Positions 52,758 to 60,935 of a DNA stretch of 64,000 nucleotides are shown here, one piece after another. Both the position numbers and the translations under genes were made by a program. The notes beneath the pieces were generated by a model. The model saw nothing but the letters and a program-made list of their open reading frames with translations, had not been told where the DNA came from and searched no databases. Each line of letters begins with the position of its first letter. Position 1 is the stretch's first letter. The stretch comes from Verrucomicrobiota bacterium (GTDB lineage: Bacteria > Verrucomicrobiota > Verrucomicrobiia > Verrucomicrobiales > Akkermansiaceae): the NCBI GenBank assembly GCA_017301995.1, contig JAFLEH010000003.1, forward strand, positions 1-64,000. The letters run 5' to 3'.

Positions 52758-54482
52758 ATGAGCGAACCTTCCACGCTAACCGAAACGCCCAGGCTGCCCA
52801 AGGACATTGCGGCCGAGAACGGCATGGTGAACGTCCAGATCAATGGCATCTGGCACCAGTTCCCGAAGGGCACCCGCATGATTGAGGCCTGCAAAAAGGT
52901 GGGGGTCGCCGTCCCGCATTTTTGCTACCATCCGAAACTCTCCGCGCCCGGAAACTGCCGCATGTGCCTGGTGCAGATGGGGATGCCGCCCCGCCCCGCC
53001 CCCGGCCAGGAACCCCAGCGCGACGAGCAGGGCTACGAGCCGATCACCTGGATGCCGCGCCCGGTAATCGCCTGCGCCAACACGGTCGGCGAAAACATGG
53101 GAATCCGCACCACTGCGGAAGTGGTCGAAAAATGCCGCGAGGGCGTGATGGAGTTCCTGCTCATCAACCATCCGCTGGATTGCCCGATCTGCGACCAAGC
53201 CGGCGAGTGCCGTCTCCAGGAGAACGCCCTCGCCCACGGCCGCGGCGTTTCGCGGTTCCTCGATCTGAAGGTCAAGAAACCGAAAAACGTGGACATCGGC
53301 CCGCGCATCCGGCTCGACAACGAACGTTGCATCCTTTGCAGCCGCTGCATCCGGTTCATGGCGGAAGTGGCCGGCGATCCGGTGCTCGGTTTCACCCAGC
53401 GCGGCACCCACACCACCCTAACCGTCCACCCCGGCCGGTTGCTGGACTCGAACTATTCGCTCAACACCGTGGACATCTGCCCGGTGGGCGCGCTCACCTC
53501 CACCGATTTCCGTTTCCAAATGCGCGTCTGGTTCCTCAGGGAAACGCCGAGCATCGACGTCAACTGCGGCACCGGTTCCAACATCACCGTCTGGACCCGC
53601 GGCAACAAGGTCCACCGCATCACCCCGCGCCAGAACGACAGCGTGAATTCCTGCTGGATGCCGGATTCGCACCGCCTGAATTTCCACTATCTGGACAGCG
53701 ACGCCCGCCTGACCGAACCGCTGGTTCTGGCCCCCGGCTCCCGCCACGCGGCTCCCGCTTCGTGGGATGACTCCTTGGCTGCCGCCGCCGGCGCGCTGAA
53801 ACAAGCCGACCCCGCCACCACCGCGATCATCGCTTCCGCGCGGATGACCAATGAGGAGCTTTTCCTAACCAACCGGCTGGCTGCGGCGCTCGGCAAACCC
53901 GCCCTTACGCTGGTTCCCCGCACCGGCGAACCCGACGGCCTCCTGATCGCCGCCGACCGCAATCCCAACACCACCGGCGCCAAACTGGTGCTCGGGTCCA
54001 ACGATCCTTACGCCGCGCTCGATTCCGTCCGCGAGGCGGTCCGTTCCGGAAAAATCAAGACCCTGGTCGTCCTCGGCGAGGACCTCGTCACCGACGCCGG
54101 CTTCACCGCCGACGACCTCGCGAAACCGGAGTTCATCCTGCTCACCCACATCCTCGCCAACCCGACCGCCAAGGCCGCCCACGTTGTCCTGCCCGCCGCC
54201 GGTTTCACCGAAAAACGCGGCTCGATGATCAACCTTTCCGGCCGCCTCCAGCGCCTCAACCGCGCCACCGAGTGCCCCGGCCTGGCCCGCGACGATTGGG
54301 AAATCCTGCGCGACCTGCTCAAGGCCCTCGGCACCGATGTTTCCGATCTATCCACCATCGAAAACCTCTCCGCCGCACTCGCCCCCACCCTGGAAGGCCA
54401 AACCCTCGCCACCATCCCCGCGGACGGCATCCCCATCCTCGAAACCGGCTACCGTATTTCCCTTCTTGCGAAGGAGAAATAA
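52758..54482 (+). CDS. nuoG: NADH-quinone oxidoreductase subunit G
   Basis: 574 residues from ATG 52758 (MSEPSTLTETPRLPK), shorter than E. coli NuoG (about 900). Fe-S subunit of complex I. N-terminal [2Fe-2S] site PHFCYHPKLSAPGNCRMCLV with VIACANT; His-ligated [4Fe-4S] LINHPLDCPICDQAGECRL; further [4Fe-4S] ERCILCSRCIRF. A molybdopterin-oxidoreductase-like remainder (about 240-570; NEELFLTNRLAAALGKPALTL, AAHVVLPAAGFTEKRGSMINLSGRLQRL) lacks cofactor sites. It is followed by a repeat-flanked cassette, not directly by nuoH. Confidence 0.9.
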   Translation: MSEPSTLTETPRLPKDIAAENGMVNVQINGIWHQFPKGTRMIEACKKVGVAVPHFCYHPKLSAPGNCRMCLVQMGMPPRPAPGQEPQRDEQGYEPITWMPRPVIACANTVGENMGIRTTAEVVEKCREGVMEFLLINHPLDCPICDQAGECRLQENALAHGRGVSRFLDLKVKKPKNVDIGPRIRLDNERCILCSRCIRFMAEVAGDPVLGFTQRGTHTTLTVHPGRLLDSNYSLNTVDICPVGALTSTDFRFQMRVWFLRETPSIDVNCGTGSNITVWTRGNKVHRITPRQNDSVNSCWMPDSHRLNFHYLDSDARLTEPLVLAPGSRHAAPASWDDSLAAAAGALKQADPATTAIIASARMTNEELFLTNRLAAALGKPALTLVPRTGEPDGLLIAADRNPNTTGAKLVLGSNDPYAALDSVREAVRSGKIKTLVVLGEDLVTDAGFTADDLAKPEFILLTHILANPTAKAAHVVLPAAGFTEKRGSMINLSGRLQRLNRATECPGLARDDWEILRDLLKALGTDVSDLSTIENLSAALAPTLEGQTLATIPADGIPILETGYRISLLAKEK

Positions 54483-54488
54483 GTTATT

Positions 54489-54511
54489 GGTTATTTGTTA
54501 TTGGTTATTGG
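54489..54511 (+). repeat. Left inverted-repeat arm of cassette 1
   Basis: 23 nt made of GGTTATT-type units (starts GGTTATTTGTTATTGG). Begins 7 nucleotides after the nuoG stop. It is complementary to 54921-54943 at 22 of 23 positions. Confidence 0.85.
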
Positions 54512-54526
54512 TTCGAATAACATCAC

Positions 54527-54934
54527 ATGAACGAAACATCCGTCAGAACATTTGAAGTCCTGGAATGCTGGAAGGCATGCCGGGTTCTTCGTTGTTTTGT
54601 CGCCAAGTCCGTCTGCCGTACGCTGCCCAAAGATGAACGCTACCGGCTCGGTGACCAGATTCTGCGCGCCGCCCGCTCCGCCACATCCAATATCGCCGAG
54701 GGATACGGCCGCTTCCACTACCTCGATAACGCCAAATTCTGCTCCAACGCCCGCGGATCCGTCTGGGAAACGCTCGACCACGTCATCATCGCACACGACG
54801 AAGAACTCATCGACGCCACACTGCTCGCCACCGGACGCGTAACCGTGGCGAATGCCATCGCCCTCCTCAACGGCTACATCTCATACCTCCAAAGAGCCGC
54901 CAAAGAGAGACCCGAAGGCCCCAATAACAAATAA
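54527..54934 (+). CDS. Four-helix-bundle protein (23S rRNA intervening-sequence type)
   Basis: 135 residues. Member of the TIGR02436/S23-type family known from ORFs within rRNA intervening sequences. Typical features: FEVLECWKACRVLR at the first helix, RYRLGDQILRAARSATSNIAEGYGRFHYLDNAKFCSNARGSVWETLDHVIIA, LLNGYISYLQRA at the end. Biochemical role unknown. It is inserted between nuoG and nuoH, and its stop codon lies inside the right inverted-repeat arm. It is paralogous to the gene at 56900. Confidence 0.9.
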   Translation: MNETSVRTFEVLECWKACRVLRCFVAKSVCRTLPKDERYRLGDQILRAARSATSNIAEGYGRFHYLDNAKFCSNARGSVWETLDHVIIAHDEELIDATLLATGRVTVANAIALLNGYISYLQRAAKERPEGPNNK

Positions 54935-54943
54935 CAAATAACC
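54921..54943 (-). repeat. Right inverted-repeat arm of cassette 1
   Basis: 23 nt starting CCAATAACAAATAAC, complementary to 54489-54511. It ends 12 nucleotides before the nuoH start and overlaps the last codons and stop of the four-helix-bundle gene. Confidence 0.85.
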
Positions 54944-54955
54944 ACTAACCCAATA

Positions 54956-56215
54956 ATGGATTATCTCACCCTGGCGATCACTCTCGCGAAAATCATCTTC
55001 CTCACATTCTGCGTCGTGCTGCTGCTGGTGCCGGTCTCGGTTTATTTCGAGCGCCGGTTCTGCGCGGTCATCCAGGACCGCGTGGGGCCCAACCGCACCG
55101 GCGTGCCGCTCACCCTGTTCGGTTTCAAGAAAGACTGCTCGGTCCTCGGCATCGGCGGGATCACCCAACCCATCGCCGACGGCATCAAGCTGTTCCTCAA
55201 GGAGGATTTCACGCCCAACTACGTTAGAAAAGCGTTCTATTGGCTCGCGCCGGCGATCACCCTCGCGCCATCGCTCATCACCGCATGCGTGATCCCCTTC
55301 GGGTCGGAGGTTTCCGCCTTCGGCCGCACCGAGCGCCTGGTGATCGCGGACCTGGATGTCGGGCCGCTGTTTGTTTTCGCCATCGCCTCCCTATCCGTCT
55401 ATGGCATCACCCTGGCCGGTTGGTCGTCCAACTCGAAGTACTCGTTCATGGGCGGCGTGCGGTCCACGGCGCAGATGATTTCCTACGAAATTTCCCTGGG
55501 CCTCGCGCTGATTCCGGTGCTGCTGTATTTCGGCGATCTCAATCTCAGCCGGATCGTCGAGGAACAATCCCGCCACGGCTGGCTGCTGATGCCGCTGTGG
55601 GGCCACGACGCCGCCCATCCGCTGCTGCCCAAGCTGCTGTTCTGGTTCCCGGCCGCGGTCGCGTTCCTGATATTCACGGTTTCCATTTTCGCGGAAACCA
55701 ACCGCATGCCGTTCGACTTCCCCGAGTGCGAAACCGAACTGGTCGGCGGCTACCACACCGAGTATTCGTCGATGAAATTCGCGATGTTTTTCATGGGTGA
55801 ATACGCCGCGATGGTGATCGGCTCCGCGATGATCGTCACGGTTTTCCTCGGCGGTTGGTCGTTGCCGTTTGGCATGGACGAATGGGTCCGCAACCTGAAC
55901 ATCGGCGGCGTCGGCATCGGCGGATTGGTGCATCTCGTGGTGTTCGTCGCCAAACTGGTGGCCTTCATCCTGTTCTTCATCCTCGTCCGCTGGACGGTCC
56001 CGCGTTTCCGCTACGACCAATTGATGAAACTCGGCTGGGTGGTGTTTTTCGAAGCCGCCTTGATCAACGTGTTCCTTGCCGCGCTGGTGGTGGCCGCGCC
56101 ACAGCTCGGGACCACGATCGTCGGGATCGGCGCCGTCCTCCTCATCGCCGTCACGGCCTCCCTGATTTGGGCAGCGAGAGTTTCCGACCCCAAAACCCCG
56201 CCGCTCCGCGCCTGA
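54956..56215 (+). CDS. nuoH: NADH-quinone oxidoreductase subunit H
   Basis: 419 residues. Complex I membrane subunit linking the peripheral arm to the proton channels; quinone site. Eight or more membrane helices. YFERRFCAVIQDRVGPNRTGVP, QPIADGIKLFLKEDF, FAETNRMPFDFPECETELVGGYHTEYSSMKF and RWTVPRFRYDQLMKLGWVVFFEAALINV are the conserved segments. Longer than most NuoH (about 330); extra length is in the second loop. The upstream spacer is the cassette 1 right arm. Confidence 0.93.
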   Translation: MDYLTLAITLAKIIFLTFCVVLLLVPVSVYFERRFCAVIQDRVGPNRTGVPLTLFGFKKDCSVLGIGGITQPIADGIKLFLKEDFTPNYVRKAFYWLAPAITLAPSLITACVIPFGSEVSAFGRTERLVIADLDVGPLFVFAIASLSVYGITLAGWSSNSKYSFMGGVRSTAQMISYEISLGLALIPVLLYFGDLNLSRIVEEQSRHGWLLMPLWGHDAAHPLLPKLLFWFPAAVAFLIFTVSIFAETNRMPFDFPECETELVGGYHTEYSSMKFAMFFMGEYAAMVIGSAMIVTVFLGGWSLPFGMDEWVRNLNIGGVGIGGLVHLVVFVAKLVAFILFFILVRWTVPRFRYDQLMKLGWVVFFEAALINVFLAALVVAAPQLGTTIVGIGAVLLIAVTASLIWAARVSDPKTPPLRA

Positions 56216-56294
56216 ACCGCCTTACGCCTCTACGGCCACCCCTTCCCCGGCACCCTGCCCGAGACCTACTGACCCATCCCCTCCCTAACACACC

Positions 56295-56861
56295 ATGGCA
56301 GTCGTCAAACTCAACCGCCCCAACCTCGGCCCCGGCGAAAAGATCTACCTTCTCGCCCTCGCCAAGGGATTTTTCATTACCATGACCCATGCGGTCAAAT
56401 CGCTCCTCGGGAAGTCGATGGGCGCGAAGGAACTGAAATCCTCCGGCATGGGCGTGACCATGCAATATCCCGAGCAGACCTGGGACGACCAACTCCCCGC
56501 CTACTACCGCGGCGCGCCCGCGCTGGTCACCGACGAACAGGGCCGCGAGCGCTGCGTTTCCTGCCAGCTTTGCGAGTTCATCTGCCCGCCCAAGGCGATC
56601 CGGATCGTCCCTGGGGAAATCCCGGCCGACGACCCGTGGGCCAAAGTGGAAAAGCGCCCGGCCGAGTTCGACATCGACATGATCCGCTGCATCTACTGCG
56701 GCATGTGCGAGGAAGTCTGCCCCGAACAGGCGATCTTCCTCCGCAAGGACTACGTCATCACCGGTCTCTCCCGCGCCGAAATGGTCCACGACAAAAAGAA
56801 ACTCTACGAAATCGGCGGCGTCCGCACCGGGCTGGTAAACAAGTGGAATGAGGTGAAGTAG
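56295..56861 (+). CDS. nuoI: NADH-quinone oxidoreductase subunit I
   Basis: 188 residues. Two [4Fe-4S] ferredoxin sites: RCVSCQLCEFICPPKAIRI and RCIYCGMCEEVCPEQAIFL, as in bacterial NuoI. The N-terminal 45 residues form an amphipathic segment. 79 bp after nuoH, with no repeat in that spacer. Its stop lies 12 nucleotides before the second cassette. Confidence 0.93.
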   Translation: MAVVKLNRPNLGPGEKIYLLALAKGFFITMTHAVKSLLGKSMGAKELKSSGMGVTMQYPEQTWDDQLPAYYRGAPALVTDEQGRERCVSCQLCEFICPPKAIRIVPGEIPADDPWAKVEKRPAEFDIDMIRCIYCGMCEEVCPEQAIFLRKDYVITGLSRAEMVHDKKKLYEIGGVRTGLVNKWNEVK

Positions 56862-56873
56862 TTATTGGTTATC

Positions 56874-56898
56874 GGTTATCAGTTATTGGTTATCAGGA
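56874..56898 (+). repeat. Left inverted-repeat arm of cassette 2
   Basis: 25 nt starting GGTTATCAGTTATTGG. Complementary to 57301-57325 at 23 of 25 positions, one of the two differences allowing a G-U pair in RNA. Related in sequence to the arms of cassette 1 (GGTTAT units). Confidence 0.85.
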
Positions 56899-56899
56899 T

Positions 56900-57298
56900 A
56901 TGAGCCAGGAAAACATAAGAACTCTCGAGGATCTGGAGTGCTGGAAGGCGTGCAGGGATTTGCGCAATTTCGTTCGCCGGAAAATCGTGCCGGTTCTTCC
57001 GAGAGAAGAAACCTACCGGCTTTCCGACCAGTTGATCCGATCCTCCAGATCCACCACCGCCAACATCGCCGAAGGCTACGGGCGTTACCACTATCTGGAC
57101 AATGCCAAATTCACCTCGAATTCCCGTGGATCATGCTGGGAAGTGCTCGACCACCTCATCACCGCAAACGACGATAGCTTTATTTCCGGCGACCTGCTTT
57201 GCGAGGGCCGCGATCTCGTCAATCGTGCCGTAAAGCTCATCAATGGTTTCATCTCCTACCTCCAACGTGCGTCAAAGAACCAGTCTTCCGCACATTGA
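56900..57298 (+). CDS. Four-helix-bundle protein (23S rRNA intervening-sequence type), second copy
   Basis: 132 residues, same family as 54527-54934, more than half identical: LEDLECWKACRDLRNFV, TYRLSDQLIRSSRSTTANIAEGYGRYHYLDNAKFTSNSRGSCWEVLDHLITA and KLINGFISYLQRASK. The start ATG 56900 is immediately after the left repeat arm; the stop is just before the right arm. It is inserted between nuoI and nuoJ. Function unknown. Confidence 0.9.
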   Translation: MSQENIRTLEDLECWKACRDLRNFVRRKIVPVLPREETYRLSDQLIRSSRSTTANIAEGYGRYHYLDNAKFTSNSRGSCWEVLDHLITANDDSFISGDLLCEGRDLVNRAVKLINGFISYLQRASKNQSSAH

Positions 57299-57300
57299 CA

Positions 57301-57325
57301 TCCTGATAACCGATAACAGATAACC
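57301..57325 (-). repeat. Right inverted-repeat arm of cassette 2
   Basis: 25 nt starting TCCTGATAACCGATAAC. Pairs with 56874-56898. It ends 17 nucleotides before the nuoJ start. Confidence 0.85.
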
Positions 57326-57342
57326 GACAACCTCCCCTACCC

Positions 57343-57936
57343 ATGCCCACAATCCTATTCTGGATCTTTTCACTGATCATGCTCATCGGCGGCATCGCGG
57401 TCGTTGCCTTTAGGAATCCGGTTTCGAGCGCGCTTTCCGTGGTCACCTGCTTTGTGGGGATGGCCGGGCTGTTTGTCGGGCTCAACGCCTATTTCGTGGC
57501 GGTGATCCAGGTGCTCGTCTATACCGGCGCGGTGATGGTGCTGTTCCTGTTCATCATCATGCTGCTGGATCTCAAGGCGGAAGCCGCCAGACCGCGCAAG
57601 CCGGCGGCGATCCTGGCGGGTGTCGCGCTGATCGTCGCCTTCACCATCCAGTTCATCGGCGTTCTATCCAACCACACCAACTCGGAATCCGTTCCGCTCG
57701 ACGCGAAAACCCTCGCCAACGCCGCGGAAATCGGCGTGGAGTCGGGCCGACTGCAAGCGGATGGTAAAATCGTGAAAGCCCTGAATGACGGCCGGTTGCC
57801 GGACACCCACCTGATGGGCCACACGCTTTTCACCCGCTACAACCTGCCGCTGCAGATCCTTGGCACCCTGCTGCTGGTCTCCACCGTGGGCGTGGTGGTG
57901 CTCTCCAAGCGGGAGAAATCCAACAACGCCGACTGA
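57343..57936 (+). CDS. nuoJ: NADH-quinone oxidoreductase subunit J
   Basis: 197 residues. Membrane subunit of complex I. Five helices, with the family's [28 protein letters not shown], the site of the pi-bulge. Ends with [16 protein letters not shown]. Normal length. Spacer to nuoK contains a tandem repeat. Confidence 0.93.
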   Translation: MPTILFWIFSLIMLIGGIAVVAFRNPVSSALSVVTCFVGMAGLFVGLNAYFVAVIQVLVYTGAVMVLFLFIIMLLDLKAEAARPRKPAAILAGVALIVAFTIQFIGVLSNHTNSESVPLDAKTLANAAEIGVESGRLQADGKIVKALNDGRLPDTHLMGHTLFTRYNLPLQILGTLLLVSTVGVVVLSKREKSNNAD

Positions 57937-57957
57937 CCCATCCGCCCCACCCCATCT

Positions 57958-57996
57958 CAGCATTTCAGCATTTCAGCATTTCAGTTTTCAGCATTT
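57958..57996. repeat. TTTCAGCA tandem repeat in the nuoJ-nuoK spacer
   Basis: Three and a half copies of an 8-bp unit (CAGCATTT) and a last interrupted copy (CAGTTTTCAGCATTT). No inverted partner nearby, so no cassette is present. The same word is at 19142-19187 between cysW and cysA. Confidence 0.75.
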
Positions 57997-58004
57997 ACCC
58001 CATC

Positions 58005-58322
58005 ATGGCCACTCTCAACAACTACCTGCTAGTTTCCGGACTGCTTTTCACCATCGGCTTGGCTGGCGTGGTGCTGCGACGCAATGTCATCGTGGTTTTC
58101 ATGTGCCTCGAGCTGATGCTGAGCGCCGCCAACCTCACGCTGGTGGCCTTCTCACGGTTCAACACCTTCATGGGCCTGCCTGACCCGCGCGGGCAGATGC
58201 TGGTATTCTTCGTCATCACCGTGGCGGCCGCCGAGGTGGCGGTGGGCCTTGCGATCATCGTCGCCCTGTTCCGCGCGCGTCAGACCATCCACACCGATGA
58301 TCTGACTTCGATGAAGCACTGA
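58005..58322 (+). CDS. nuoK: NADH-quinone oxidoreductase subunit K
   Basis: 105 residues. Three helices, with the conserved [20 protein letters not shown] and [23 protein letters not shown]; Glu in each (the ELM and AAEVAVGLA residues) is essential in complex I. nuoL, nuoM and nuoN do not follow; the next gene is convergent. The cluster in this window is therefore only G-H-I-J-K. Confidence 0.93.
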   Translation: MATLNNYLLVSGLLFTIGLAGVVLRRNVIVVFMCLELMLSAANLTLVAFSRFNTFMGLPDPRGQMLVFFVITVAAAEVAVGLAIIVALFRARQTIHTDDLTSMKH

Positions 58323-58329
58323 TATTCCG

Positions 58330-59250
58330 TTAGGAAATTTCCGGCAGCGGACGCCCCCGGAGGTAATCCAAACAGCGCATCCGCCGCGAACCTTCCGGTT
58401 GGATTTCGCAGAACGCCAAGGAACCTTCGCCACAGCCCACGACAAGTTTACCGTCCCGCCCGAGGGTCCGGCCCGGTTCCAGCGCGACATCCAGAATCTC
58501 GACCGGCGCGAACAGCTTCAGCCTGCGGGAAACCCCGCCCTCGTTAGTCACGGTATAGCTTCCCGGCCACGGATCAAACGCGCGGATCCGGCGGGCCAAA
58601 TCCGCCGCAGGTTGCCGCCAATCGACTTTCCCATCATCGCGGCCCAGTTTCGGGGCGTAGGTCGCTTGGGATTCGTCCTGGGGTTTGCGTTCGGCGGTTC
58701 CGTTAGCCAAGCGTTTGAGAGTTTCCACCAGCACATCCGGGGCCAAATCCGCAAGACGGTCGTGAAGGGCGCCTCCCGTGTCGTCGTCCTCGATACGCAG
58801 GGATTTCGCATGGATCACGTCACCGGCATCGAGCCGGGGAACGACGTGCATCGCGGTGATGCCGGTGCGTTTGTCGCCCGCCGCGATGGCCGCCTGAATG
58901 CAGGAGGCGCCGCGATGCCGGGGCAGCAGTGAAGCGTGCAGGTTGATGATGGCAAGGCTCGGAAGATCGAGGATATCGCGTTTGAGAATCTGCCCGTAGG
59001 CCATCACCACGATCACCTCGGGCGAGAGCATCCGCAGGTCGGCGGCCGCCTCCCCCACCACCGTCGGCTGGAAAACCGGGATCCCCGCCTCGAGCGCCTC
59101 CGTTTTGATCGTCGGCGGCATCAGCATCTGGTGCCTACCCACCGGTTTGTCAGGCTGGGTCACAAGCGCCATTGGCCGCGGCCCGCGTTCCAACAATTTC
59201 CGGAACGCGGGAAGCGCGATGTCTCCCGTGGCCATGAACACCAGTCTCAT
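58330..59250 (-). CDS. fmt: Methionyl-tRNA formyltransferase
   Basis: 306 residues from ATG 59250 (MRLVFMATGDIALPAFRKL). Transfers formyl from 10-formyl-THF to Met-tRNAfMet. LVTQPDKPVGRHQ, VVMAYGQIL, NLHASLLPRHRGASCIQAAIAAGDKRTGIT with the catalytic Asn/His/Asp, and the C-terminal tRNA-binding domain (RIRAFDPWPGSY). An in-frame ATG at 59262 is an alternative. It follows the adenylate-kinase-like gene by 14 nucleotides. Confidence 0.92.
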   Translation of the reverse strand: MRLVFMATGDIALPAFRKLLERGPRPMALVTQPDKPVGRHQMLMPPTIKTEALEAGIPVFQPTVVGEAAADLRMLSPEVIVVMAYGQILKRDILDLPSLAIINLHASLLPRHRGASCIQAAIAAGDKRTGITAMHVVPRLDAGDVIHAKSLRIEDDDTGGALHDRLADLAPDVLVETLKRLANGTAERKPQDESQATYAPKLGRDDGKVDWRQPAADLARRIRAFDPWPGSYTVTNEGGVSRRLKLFAPVEILDVALEPGRTLGRDGKLVVGCGEGSLAFCEIQPEGSRRMRCLDYLRGRPLPEIS

Positions 59251-59264
59251 CATCCTTTCCATAA

Positions 59265-59900
59265 TCAAGCCATCCGCCGTTCCAATTTCTGATAGGCCGG
59301 CAATTGCAGGATCCGGCCGATCACATCCGACAACACTTTCACCGGCGGTTGCGAGGCGTCGATCTGGCAAATGATATCAGCCGGATAGAATCCCAGGATC
59401 GGAAGCGTTTCCGCCTCGTAAGCGGCGATCCTGCGCTGGATCACCTCCTCGCTGGCGTCATCGAATCGGTTTTCCTTGAGGGCGCGCTTGCGCATCCGTC
59501 TGGCCAATTCCGCCCGATCCGGACAGGACAACCGGAACACCTGATGGACCTCGATGAAATCATCCAGAATCTCAGCCTGCCGCACGTTGCGCGGGATTCC
59601 ATCCAACACCAGGAAATCGATATCCGGCTTGTACACCGAGCTGTCCCGCAGGTTGTCGATGCGAGCCTTCCACAACCGTATGGTCAATTCATCGGGAACC
59701 AGTTCACCCCGGCTGGAGTATTTCACGAACTCCTGCCCCAATGGCGAGCGAGTGTCCAGCGATCGGAACACATCACCGCAAGCGCAATGGAAAAACCGCG
59801 GAATCGTCCCCAATACTTTGCCTTGGGTTCCCTTGCCGGAGCCGGGCGCGCCCAATAGCACGAAGGCTGGCAGTTTTCCTGATACATCTTCCGCACTCAT
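59265..59900 (-). CDS. Adenylate kinase-family nucleoside monophosphate kinase
   Basis: 211 residues from ATG 59900 (MSAEDVSGKLPAFVLLGAPGSGKGTQ). P-loop GAPGSGKGTQ, NMP-binding CGDVFRSLDTRSPLGQEFVKYSSRGELVPD, and VLDGIPRNVRQAE (usual DGFPRT). The LID region between the DG(I)PRN part and the ENRFDD helix is short and has no zinc-type Cys, as in UMP-CMP-kinase-like enzymes. It could be Adk or a related kinase. Immediately upstream of fmt. Confidence 0.8.
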   Translation of the reverse strand: MSAEDVSGKLPAFVLLGAPGSGKGTQGKVLGTIPRFFHCACGDVFRSLDTRSPLGQEFVKYSSRGELVPDELTIRLWKARIDNLRDSSVYKPDIDFLVLDGIPRNVRQAEILDDFIEVHQVFRLSCPDRAELARRMRKRALKENRFDDASEEVIQRRIAAYEAETLPILGFYPADIICQIDASQPPVKVLSDVIGRILQLPAYQKLERRMA

Positions 59901-59964
59901 CGGCAGCCATCCTAACCTCACGCCCCCTCGGCACAAGATATTTCGTTTGGTATTTTCATGCGAC

Positions 59965-60846
59965 TCACCGCATCGCCAGAAACACCGCGAGCGGCGCCAC
60001 CAGCGCCACATCGGCGAGAACACGCAGCGCGTCCATGCTGAAACGGCCGCGCTCGCGGTTGAGGACAAACAACAGCGCGGCACCAGTCAGCACCGCATAG
60101 AAAAACGGAGCCGAACCGGCCCCCTCCCCCTGCCACGCGAACAAAAACGCGGCCCCGCCCAGCAGCGCCAGCGGCAAGGTCAGCGCCAGCTCATCCTGGG
60201 CCTTGATTTCCTCGTCGCTGGTCCGGCTGGCGTGCTCCCACAGGTCGATCGCGGATATGTTCAGCACGCACAACACCGCGAGGGTGATGAACTCACGGTT
60301 GTGAAACAGCAGATCGAAAATCCCGTCGGTCAGATACACATGGGCCACCATCGATGTCCCGAATGCGAACGTGATGCCCCCGAGGATGTTCTTCGAATAG
60401 GATATCTCACCGTCGTCGGGCGGAGCGAACAGAGCCATCGCAAAATACCCGGCCGCGAGAAACCCGGCCACCGCCGCATAGCTGAAGATGGCCATCCGGC
60501 TCTCGGTTAGAGCGAGGAATACGACGCCAATGACACCCAGTGCCGCCAAAACACCGAACTTCTTCCGATGGCGTCCGTGAAACCGATGACGCTCCTGGCA
60601 ACGTGGCGACTCGCCCTGAACCAGCACATCCAGCAGACGGTCAACCACATAGATCACCCACACCGCGAGGCCCAGCAGCACATACTCGTGCCACGGCAGG
60701 TAGTCCACCCTCCAGGCCCGCGCCAACATGTATAGCCACACAACCGCGACCAGCGGAGCGTCAAGGCTCAGCAGGTTGGGCCAGAGCCACCATGGCGTCC
60801 GTTCCGGTTTCGTCACGCGCCGACGATTCACCAGCCCGGCATGCAT
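59965..60846 (-). CDS. UbiA-superfamily-like membrane protein
   Basis: 293 residues from ATG 60846 (MHAGLVNRRRVTKPERTP). Seven or more membrane helices; LLGLAVWVIYVVDRLLDV resembles the first Asp-rich motif of UbiA prenyltransferases, and the second region (AIDLWEHASRTSDEE) is partially like the second motif, but the classical NDxxDxxxD spacing is not complete. Hence a UbiA-like assignment with moderate confidence. Divergent from the HAD gene. Confidence 0.6.
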   Translation of the reverse strand: MHAGLVNRRRVTKPERTPWWLWPNLLSLDAPLVAVVWLYMLARAWRVDYLPWHEYVLLGLAVWVIYVVDRLLDVLVQGESPRCQERHRFHGRHRKKFGVLAALGVIGVVFLALTESRMAIFSYAAVAGFLAAGYFAMALFAPPDDGEISYSKNILGGITFAFGTSMVAHVYLTDGIFDLLFHNREFITLAVLCVLNISAIDLWEHASRTSDEEIKAQDELALTLPLALLGGAAFLFAWQGEGAGSAPFFYAVLTGAALLFVLNRERGRFSMDALRVLADVALVAPLAVFLAMR

Positions 60847-60935
60847 GGCAAGCGTTATCCGTTCCGGTGTTGCGGGGGAAACCAAGGTGACGCTTGACAG
60901 CCATCACGCCGGCCGCCATACAGCCGGGCCTTCCG

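Noticed and set aside
54527..57298. Four-helix-bundle genes as Avd of a diversity-generating retroelement
   Set aside because: No reverse transcriptase, no template or variable repeat and no target gene are present; the inverted-repeat cassette explanation fits better.
57958..57996. CRISPR-like short direct repeats
   Set aside because: The unit is only 8 bp, there are no spacers, and no cas genes are nearby.
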